A stretch of DNA of 64,000 nucleotides from the NCBI GenBank assembly GCA_911728455.2, contig OU452239.1, positions 10,274,328-10,338,327 of the forward strand, read 5' to 3'. Origin of the DNA: Marthasterias glacialis (lineage: Eukaryota; Echinodermata; Asteroidea; Forcipulatida; Asteriidae). Of this stretch, positions 56,501 to 64,000 are shown one piece after another. The translations under genes and the position numbers were made by a program. Position 1 is the first letter of the stretch; every line of letters begins with the position of its first letter. Under the pieces are notes generated by a model. The model saw only the letters and a list, made by a program, of their open reading frames with translations, ran no database searches and was not told the origin of the DNA.

Positions 56501-58795
56501 TGTAAAGCATAATATTGGTTGAACAAAACTACCTCATTTCTTAGACAAAATAGTGGCCAACAAGAGCGAAATATATAAGATCTACCATATTGTAATGTTG
56601 GAATTTGCCAATGATTTGAAGCTGAGTATTACATGTTGTTCTGACAATCCTTTCTTGTGTCGGTTAAAGTTTTCTGTTGAAGCTGTCTGTTGAGTTTTTA
56701 TCTCACCGATATAAGCTGTTTGAAACTTGTATTTCACTTTGAGCAAATAAAAACGTATCGATCTACCCCTGTTTTATCCCTTTATTCAAACATAATATAT
56801 CAATATTATGTAAGTATAAGCAGAACCTGTCCGATCTACCCGAACAATTTTTTTTCCTTTAAAAAATGTAACGTTCAAAAATAACGTCGTGGTCTATCGT
56901 GGTAAATCGTTGGTCTACTAAGCGTATACTTGTACAAACAGTTCATGTACGTACATGTAAATCCACGAATGTTATGTACACACGCGTGTATGACTGCACA
57001 CGCTCGGAGCTCGTTCGCGCGTGAATGAGAAGGTACCAACGTTGATGGCGCACTTTACTTTTGACCGCGTCCGTCCACCCACCTCCCCTCTTCGGTTTTA
57101 AGGTTCGCTGGGTCACTGGTCCCGAACCAAGGAGCCAATGGGCTGACGCATAGATGAGATCAATTTCTAGTTGCGACCAATCATAGCATGACTGAAGTCA
57201 CGTGGTTCTCGTCTCATTTTAAAGATCTAGTCTCCGGGAAGTGAAGCGTGAAGTGCGGGGTCGTAGATGGCAGTATATTTTGGCCTACTGTACGCAGTCT
57301 CTGGGTGTGGTACTTGATTAGACTGGAGCCATGAATGCTCTCATTTCTAACGTGTGCGAGGTGGCATCTCACTCTTGATATGGCCAGAGATTAAAGAGCG
57401 CTCGCAGGTTCCACAATTATGCAATTCGCCCATCACAAAGCCCGAAGACCACTCGAGGTGTGGGCTACTTTTTGAAGGGATAAAAACCTGCCCCAATGCG
57501 CAGAAACAAGACATGGATATAAACGCACAGTCTCTTCACAGCACAGCTTAGAACAGGGAGGGGTAGGTAAATGAATCCGTTGCGAGACAAACATAACTGC
57601 CTCTTCACCTACTCTAGATTGAAAATCACTCTTTTCGATTGAGGCTAGGGAGAAATCTTTTCCCGCCCCTGTCGACCTTGCGATGACACAAAACAGTCGG
57701 CGACTGATTTTTCGGGATGATGATAGAAACCTGCCCCAATGTGCAGAAACAAGACATGGCGAGATATAAACGCAAGTCTCTTCACAACCCAGCTTAGAAC
57801 AGCGAGGGGTCAATGAATCCGTTGCCAGACAAACATAACTACCTCTTCATCTTTTTGAAGCAATTATAGTTGCGTGTCTTGCTCAAGGACACAAGTTCCA
57901 TGACCGGGATTCAAACCAACATCCTGATGACTTAGCCACCATTAGCCTTCACCATCTGCTACTTGATAAATTTCACGCCCCTCCCCCTCCCCCCGCCTAG
58001 AAAATCCTGGATCCGCCCCTGTCGACCTTGCGATGACACAAAACAGTCGGCGACTGATTTTTCGGGATGATGCTGCGCCTCAGTAAGACAGTCGGGAAAA
58101 AATCAGTCGACAATTATTTACAACCGTTGTATAACTACGACGATGTTAAGACGATCGGCAGCAGTCGCCGTCAGAAAAAAAAAAAAGGAAAAAAAGGAAG
58201 AAAGAAAAAAAAAACAGCGGTTGCAAAAGTAGAAAATTCAAATAAATTTTCTGCGACGTGTTCCCGACGCTTGTTCCACGACATTCAACAGATTTTTCTG
58301 ATAGCTACCTCGGCGATTATTTCTGCTTGAAACCCACGGCTCCGTCGCAGTGCAAGCAAAATCAGGTCAACGCTGGTGGCTGAAGTGAATGTTCACTGTA
58401 TATTGATGTGATCAGCTCTGCAACAGCGTTTAAAGCCTATGTTCACTTTTGGGAACACCGAAAAAAAAATGTTCACAGATTTGCACATAACTTACATGGT
58501 ATAGAGACGATGATGGTAGAAAACTTCCTGTGAAATATTTCTGTCTGATGCGTTTTCGAATAATTAGAGAAATAAGTTCCACAAATGATTTTTCGTCTCA
58601 TGAGACGAAAACTCCGGCCGTTAGAATGAATACAAAAACGCTGAATGACTTTGTATTGTTTTCTCGTAAAGGAAACAATGAAATGAGATGAAACTTTTGC
58701 AGGTTGATTTTATAAAATAACTCTTAATGCTCATAAGGTATGGAAGTATTTCCAGACACTTTACCAATAGTGTATAATGGCTTTGAGATTTTGTT
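53568..58795. repeat. Tandem segmental duplication, copy 2 (5.2 kb)
   Basis: Ends GTGTATAATGGCTTT at 58795, like copy 1. It lacks about 1.47 kb present in copy 1 at about 51517-52983. It has an extra partial internal duplication around 57660-57840 (GTCGACCTTGCGATGACACA repeated at 58020). Confidence 0.92.
54775..54903. repeat. MITE, GTTTACGAAACCACGGCTTG termini, copy 2
   Basis: The same element in the second duplication, with two CCCAAG units instead of four; the array has changed since duplication. Confidence 0.88.
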
Positions 58796-59732
58796 TCAGT
58801 CCGACGAGAGTCGACTTGACAGGAGCACATCTTTCGATGCAGTGGCGTAGCTAAGGGGTGGGGAAGGGGCACGTGCCTCCATTGATGTCCATTCCCTCCC
58901 CCTCCCCCTCCCAGGGTGCCCCCTACTCCAATATGAAATCTGAACTTTTGAGATTAAAAATTGCCAGAGTAAATTGTTACATTTTGTAAGATTTTATGTA
59001 ATATTTTCATTTTGTGTTTGTTGTCTTTTTGCAAACAGTTTTTCTATTTACACCCAGACAGCGTGTTTGTTTTTTTTTTTTAGGTCCATGTAGGATTATC
59101 TTGAAAAATAGTAAACGGCGCAACAAAAGGGCTAAAAAGGGGCTAGTTCAGGAAAAGTGAGTATTTTTAACTAGCAAAATGGTGCACCCCTTGCGCATGC
59201 GCCCCTCTAAAATGTCACCCCAGTTTCGCTGTTGTTTCGGTGACAAATTTTGTATGCATTGGAAATGCAACTTGGCGTTCAGCGCTACTTCCAAAGTTTT
59301 TAAATAAATAAAATGACCCAGATCGTCTACACCCTCCGGTCTTGGGGTAAAATTTACTTTGACAGATTTTGGTGTTACCGTATACTCGCCAATTTCGCAA
59401 CACGAATTGGCAACACGAATTACTGGAGAAGAGATATCTGTGTCTGGAAGAGAAACATATCTGGAGCAAAACGAACGGTGAGGCGGGACCGCTTCTTCCA
59501 AACTAAACCATGACACGTGCTTGTAGATGATTGGTCAATCGTTGACGCGAAGCTAATACGTCACAGTGGGATGTGCCTTTAGCAGCATCCACGTGTCACG
59601 AAAAGGGGCGTTTCGCGATGCAAAAACGGCGGGCATCGGTTGTTTGAGACAGGACAGCAAGGCTAGAAGACTTCTAGATACTAGATCTTAGCAGATACAC
59701 AATAGAATGTAAAATAAAGACGACCCTACGCC
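58796..59732. other. Region upstream of saposin-like gene 3
   Basis: Contains GCAGTGGCGTAGCTAAGGGG near 58839, a motif common at old retroelement edges in invertebrates. Nothing else recognised. Confidence 0.45.
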
Positions 59733-59740
59733 TATATAAA
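59733..59740 (+). promoter_or_regulatory. TATA box of saposin-like gene 3
   Basis: TATATAAA about 140 bases upstream of the ATG, the same spacing as in the two minus-strand paralogues. Implies a start site near 59765. Confidence 0.7.
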
Positions 59741-59879
59741 GAACACTTTCTTGACATGCTGGCACAGTTGGACTCAGTTGGAGTTGAAAGCAAGAGCTAA
59801 GAGTGACATTAATCGACAGAAGGAGACAGTTTGAGGGGCAGCTAGACAATTAAAGAGACCAGCATTCCAGATTGAAACA

Positions 59880-59937
59880 ATGGCTTCAACTTCGTTATTC
59901 GTGATGACCTGTGTGGTTTTTGTTGTCAATGGATACG
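59880..59937 (+). CDS. Saposin-like gene 3, exon 1 (signal peptide)
   Basis: The first ATG after the TATA box opens a hydrophobic leader. It ends in phase 1 before GTAAGA. Confidence 0.85.
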
Positions 59938-62900
59938 GTAAGATATTTTGTTATTAAAGCTCCAGCTCAACATTGGTAAACTGATTGTAAATGCTTCCAT
60001 TCTTTGCACAAATCAAGATACTTGTAATAAAACCAACCTGTGAAAATGTCAGCTCATTTCGTTTTTTCGTTTGCGAGAAAAACAGTAAAAAATGCATTCA
60101 GTACTTTTGCACGCATTCCTGTAGACAGAGTTTTTGTCTCACTGAGATGGTAATTAATTTTTGGATCTTATTATTTTGTTTTTTATTTTAAAACGATAAC
60201 ACTTCAGGCATAAATATTTCAAGGAAAGTTTTCTACCATCATTATTCTCATCCCATGTAAGGTATATGTAAATCTGTGAACATTTATGTTTTACTTTCTT
60301 ACCAATGTTGAGCTGGGGTTTTAAAGGGACACACCGGCTTACTGTTTACCTAATTTAGTGATGTGGAATAACAGACAATAATATTTAAATGGTTGTTGTA
60401 AAAAAAATTCATCAAAATACCACGTAATTAACGAAAAATGTGTAAAAAACAAAACACGGTCAAAGGTCAGCTTATACGCTTTTCCAGCCGTTGCAACTGT
60501 CAAGTTTACGTGACAATGTTGCGCAATGTTGTAAGTAGACTGGTGCTCTGTTTAAGTATGAATTATTACAATAGCGAGGCATGGGCATCCAGACTTCATA
60601 TCCATCCAGCACAAGTTCACGTGTAAATAAAAAATACATAATCGTCGTCGTGGTGCTGTATACGTCTGATTATTCAGACATAGCACGCCCTATTATGCTC
60701 TTCCAGCCCCCCCCCCCTGTCAAATGTCAGTGTACAATTTTCAAATTCACGTGTAAATAAAAAACAGACATAAACGGACAGTTTGTATTCTGTGTACGAC
60801 GAACTGGACGAACTTACTTGCAATGGAGAACGTTTCTTCGACATCCAAGGATCGGTACAAAAAAACATCGCAAGGAAAAACCACAAGGCGGTCCAACGAA
60901 ATGTAAAAAGTAAAACAAAAACAAAAAACACGATAAATCCAAAGGGAAAGCCAGCATGTGCCAAGCGAGCCTCCCGCCTTCGCTGCAAACGGATTGCCTT
61001 TCTCCTGGCAGCTTTAGCGATGGCATTCTCCCGTTTTTGGGGCGATGACTTCACTGGCCGGCCGCAGCCACCGCCACCGGTTTGTTGTTGTTGAGGCGAA
61101 TGGCGGGGGGTGTGTGGGGGGGGGGGGGGGTTGGACATTATGCAGTTATCATAGAAGTAGATAGATCAACTGTATGGGATAAACCATGGAGGTAGAAATT
61201 ACTCTAATTTCTACCTCCATGGATAAACTTTCCCGCGTCGTCCCGCGTGTGTGTAACGCAGGCAACATGTTACAATAGTTAGGGGATAATAGCTAGGGGT
61301 ACAGACTAAAACAGTCGTTAAAAAAACGTAATTGTCGGTCTGGCACCCAACCCCTCCGACAAGCTCCTAAGCTTACGGCTAGACCGGCAAGCTGGTTCGG
61401 ATAAATCGTTTTTTGAAAAATGATCGAAAACGGTAAAATTTGATGGTTTCTTTTAGGAACCATTCTTCTCCATTCCTGAAAGACCTTTAAAGTCATATGT
61501 TAGCCTATTTTGTAGCCCATAAACAATGGGATGTGTTTTAAAAATTTGGTTACAACGTTTTTCAATAAAATTGAATGTTTTGCTAACATTTGGCCGTCCA
61601 CGTCAACCAGCGAGGTGTGTTTATAAACAAAAGAAAGGTCTACTCCCGGAAATGTCCGACCATCAACGACACTGTCCAAAAGTTGACGACATCGAGTTCG
61701 GAACATTTCGGATATTTTTGGAAAAGGAGGAATTCCTCCTTTCCCTCGGCCTCGGGTGATACCCACTGATCTTTGTTATACTGACGTAGGCTATGATAAA
61801 GTTTTAGGATTGGTCCTAAAATAAAGATTGAGGGCGAACTTGCGTTCTCTCCGCATACCTCAGTAATATAATGTATTATTGCTGTTATTATTCTTGTTGT
61901 ATAGGCATACAAGTTGACAAGCCCGTCTGTGACGGCCAGCAGTTGGCGTGCTCGTACTGCACGGAAACACTTGCATTTGTCAAAAGTGTCGTCGACGACG
62001 CCAATACTGAGGTATTTCATTAATCGCATTACCCTTTGAAAACCTTATCATGTGACGTCACTTGAGTCGGACATCCTCTCACATTACATTTTGATTAATG
62101 GGAGACTTTCGGGAACGGTGGGTGGCATCATACTTTAACCAGGTAAATTCATCGTACTCGGAATAGGGCGCATGCTCAGAACTCTACGTAAACAACGGAA
62201 ATGTACGCGCTATGAATGCTGCCACCTAGCGTTAGAATGTCTCCCATTCAGTTCAGTTTTACTAATCGTATAATACACTAATTATATACACGTTGAATCT
62301 CCGTTGCTGTGGCAAGTTAGCATGTCTTTTGCTTGCTGTGTGTGAGCAGTGGTTACGAATGAGAAACTGTGCTAAGCGCTGCCCCGTAAGCAGAAAACAA
62401 AAGTCTGCTTCCTGGGCTTTATTTCATAGAGCTACTAAAAAGCATAAAAAGTAGCTGAGCACAATACAATTATATGCTTATCAGAACAAGGTTAACAGCC
62501 AAAATATCACTACACGTGCACTATCTATGACTAGTATCCTGCTTATTTTTGCTCAGCAGAAAATTGCTAAGCGATATTTGCTGCTTAAATAAGCAGCTCT
62601 ATCAAATTTGGTCATGGCTTTTTAAATTAAAATTCGGCCCATATTGAGCGCGTGTGTAAATGTACATAGCTGTGCATGTTCATTGATTCGTCATCGTTTC
62701 ACCTCTAAAGACTGGCGACTGGGTGACGTCACCACATGACTCTAAACATAATCTTGTTAAACAATGTGTTTTTTTTCCTTTCTTCTTTTACCTAAAAATT
62801 TTGATAAAAAATATGTTGATCAGATACAAATTCTCGGATTATTGAAAAAGTGTTTAATTTTGTTTATTGATAATATTACAGTCTGCAGTCACGACGTTCA

Positions 62901-64000
62901 TGTTGACAATTTGTGATTTCATAAACTCGTCATCCCCCGGACGAAATGCGTGCACGGACCATGTCCAGCAGTTTCCGAAGCAGGTCAGGTTGTTGCTCGA
63001 CGCCATCATGGTAAGTAGGTTCCCAAAATGACGGCTGTAACGGGAGACTTTTTTTTGGACGCTAGGTGGCAGCAGACTTGCCAGGTAATTCCATTGTTCT
63101 CGGAAATGCGTGCACCTCAGAGCTATGTAAACGATGGAAATTTATCTGGAATGTCTGCTGCCACCTAGCGTCCCAAACTCTCCCAATGAGTTACTTTAAT
63201 GTTAATCTGCTTGAAATTAATCCAAGGTTAAACAAATACAAAATTGCATTGTATATTGACTTTGCTTCACCTGACTTGTCCTTGTCTTGAATTGACTTGA
63301 ATTGACTTAAATTGACTTGAATTTAGTTGACTTGGTTTTATTAGAACATTATATTAGACGACTTGACTTGATAATACTTGTCTTGTCTTGACTTATCTTT
63401 ATATTTCTTTACTTACCCTGAATTGAATGAGAGACTTTTGAGAACACTAGGTGGCAGCAGACTTACCAGAAAAAATCCACTGTTCTTTAAATTTGGCATA
63501 TGCTCAGAACTATGCAAACAATGGAAATGGAACATTAAGTCTGCTGCCATCTACTGTTCCAAAGTCTCCCACATGAATTGACTTACATTTACTTAAATTG
63601 GCTTTAATTTACATGAATTGACATGATTTTATTTGACTTGACTTGACTTGGGTTTATTATAACTTAATTTACTAGACTTGAATTGACTTCAGTTGAGTTT
63701 ACTTATCTTGACTTTTCTTATTACTGGGCTTGGCTTAACATTGGCTTGGCTTGACTTGACTTAATTTGACTTGGCTTTGTTTGATTTGACTTGTCTTTTT
63801 AACATGACGACTTTTTTGTCTGGAATTTGATTTTAAAATTATTTTGTTTTACGCTATTCGATTGTATTTAGTTTTATTTCAAGTCTGCATAAAATAAAGC
63901 TATGATTGGATTGGAATGAATTTGATTTAACAGTCCGACCCGGAGAAGCTGTGTGGCTTCGTCTGTAGCTATGTTGGGCCCGTCAACGACAAGTGCGTGC
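59880..64000 (+). CDS. Saposin-like secreted protein 3 (first four exons, runs off the window)
   Basis: Exons 59880-59937, 61905-62011, 62882-63010 and 63934 to beyond 64000. The leader is MASTSLFVMTCVVFVVNG. A saposin-B domain follows with cysteines at 35, 38 (ACSYC), 66 (ICDF), 79 (NACTD), 105 and 109 (LCGFVC), plus the extra pair 28 and 119 seen in the other two genes. A sequon (NSS, 70-72) occupies the same site. Intron positions and phases match those paralogues, though the proteins differ a lot (for example IQVDKPVCDGQQ against the shorter-spaced FEKPSAVGKPTCDNRQ). It is an older paralogue in opposite orientation. Whether it has a second domain cannot be seen. Confidence 0.87.
59956..60324. 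repeat. TTAA-flanked MITE, CCAGCTCAACATTGGTAA family, in intron 1
   Basis: AGCTCCAGCTCAACATTGGT and its inverted partner ACCAATGTTGAGCTGGGGTT are flanked by TTAA on both sides. The best-preserved copy of the family, also in introns of the other two saposin genes. Confidence 0.82.
60325..61520. mobile_element. Truncated copy of the 1.58-kb TTAA element, in intron 1
   Basis: Starts AGGGACACACCGGCTTACTG directly after the TTAA of the preceding MITE. It follows the element at 22735 to about TTTTGTAGCCCA, then switches to sequence related to 48290-48420. The right terminal repeat is missing. Confidence 0.75.
61184..61222. repeat. Perfect 18-bp-arm palindrome
   Basis: CCATGGAGGTAGAAATTA, loop CTC, then the exact complement. 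The matching position in the 23.6-kb copy has no such palindrome. Confidence 0.95.
61521..61790. repeat. Dispersed repeat related to 48290-48450 and 55000-55150
   Basis: CAATGGGATGTGTTTTAAAA, AATGTCCGACCATCA and GGATATTTTTGGAAAAGGAG parallel the duplication-unit segment. Confidence 0.65.
61905..62011 (+). CDS. Saposin-like gene 3, exon 2
   Basis: Acceptor TTGTATAG; encodes IQVDKPVCDGQQLACSYCTE then TLAFVKSVVDDANTE, ending GAG before GTATTT. Confidence 0.88.
62100..62245. repeat. MITE, GGGAGACTTT family, copy 1 (intron 2 of gene 3)
   Basis: Starts GGGAGACTTTCGGGAACGGT and ends CTGCCACCTAGCGTTAGAAT then GTCTCCC, 146 bp. Confidence 0.85.
62413..62641. repeat. TTTCATAGAGCTGCTTA family, copy in intron 2 of gene 3
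   Basis: TGGGCTTTATTTCATAGAGC at the left; AAGCAGCTCTATCAAATTTG and TTCGGCCCA at the right. Confidence 0.7.
62882..63010 (+). CDS. Saposin-like gene 3, exon 3
   Basis: Acceptor ATATTACAG, donor GTAAGT. It encodes SAVTTFMLTICDFINSSSPG then RNACTDHVQQF. At 43 codons it is the same length as exon 3 of both paralogues. Confidence 0.9.
63042..63184. repeat. MITE, GGGAGACTTT family, copy 2 (intron 3 of gene 3)
   Basis: The left arm GGACGCTAGGTGGCAGCAGA and right arm TCTGCTGCCACCTAGCGTCC are exact complements inside the GGGAGA/TCTCCC ends. Confidence 0.9.
63245..63800. repeat. GACTTG simple repeat in intron 3 of gene 3
   Basis: Degenerate TTGACTTGAATTGACTTG arrays, interrupted by the MITE at 63430. 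Same repeat type and same intron as in the other two saposin genes. Confidence 0.88.
63430..63570. repeat. MITE, GGGAGACTTT family, copy 3 (intron 3 of gene 3)
   Basis: Starts GAGAGACTTTTGAGAACACT and ends GTTCCAAAGTCTCCC, with AGGTGGCAGCAGACTT and its inverted partner inside. Confidence 0.88.
63934..64000 (+). CDS. Saposin-like gene 3, exon 4 (partial)
   Basis: Acceptor GATTTAACAG; encodes SDPEKLCGFVCSYVGPVNDK then CV, still open at the window end. Confidence 0.87.

Overview
This is eukaryotic (animal) genomic DNA. Genes are split by GT-AG introns, there are long AT-rich non-coding stretches, microsatellites, tRNA-derived SINEs, a LINE remnant and very many short inverted-repeat (MITE-like) elements. 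The gene content (an ARHGAP31/32/33-type RhoGAP and a family of small secreted saposin-B proteins) and repeat style suggest a marine invertebrate deuterostome, most likely an echinoderm. That placement is an inference, not something the sequence proves.

Layout. (1) 540-7607, plus strand: the last six coding exons of a RhoGAP gene. They cover most of the GAP domain, including the arginine finger, then a basic Ser-rich linker and a 690-residue acidic, low-complexity tail. The 5' part lies outside the window. (2) 7608-26304: about 18.7 kb with no gene I can support. It holds three minisatellites, many MITEs, a foldback element, a SINE nested in a MITE and a 1.58-kb TTAA-flanked inverted-terminal-repeat element. 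(3) 26305-30350 and 37369-41480, both minus strand: two tandem paralogous six-exon genes, each with a signal peptide and two saposin-B domains (217 and 218 aa). They sit in a duplicated block of about 4.8 kb (26.04-30.83 and 37.15-41.94 kb) that includes their TATA boxes, introns and an intronic 17-bp minisatellite. (4) 41.9-46.8 kb: a foldback element with 42-bp tandem-repeat arms inserted in a MITE, a LINE 3' remnant, and more MITEs. (5) 46826-53567 and 53568-58795: a direct tandem duplication of a non-coding unit of about 6.7 kb. The copies differ by a 1.47-kb insertion/deletion and by a perfect palindrome present only in the first. (6) 59880-64000, plus strand: the first four exons of a third, divergent saposin-like gene that runs off the window end.

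The three saposin genes share exon boundaries, exon phases, a TATA promoter, six canonical cysteines plus an extra conserved pair, an N-glycosylation sequon, and a GACTTG-type simple repeat in the same intron. They form one local gene family. Single- and double-domain secreted saposin-like proteins are known in other animals as lipid-binding or membrane-lytic effectors (prosaposin, NK-lysin, caenopores, amoebapores). The exact role here cannot be read from sequence. The RhoGAP gene is unrelated in function and simply adjacent.
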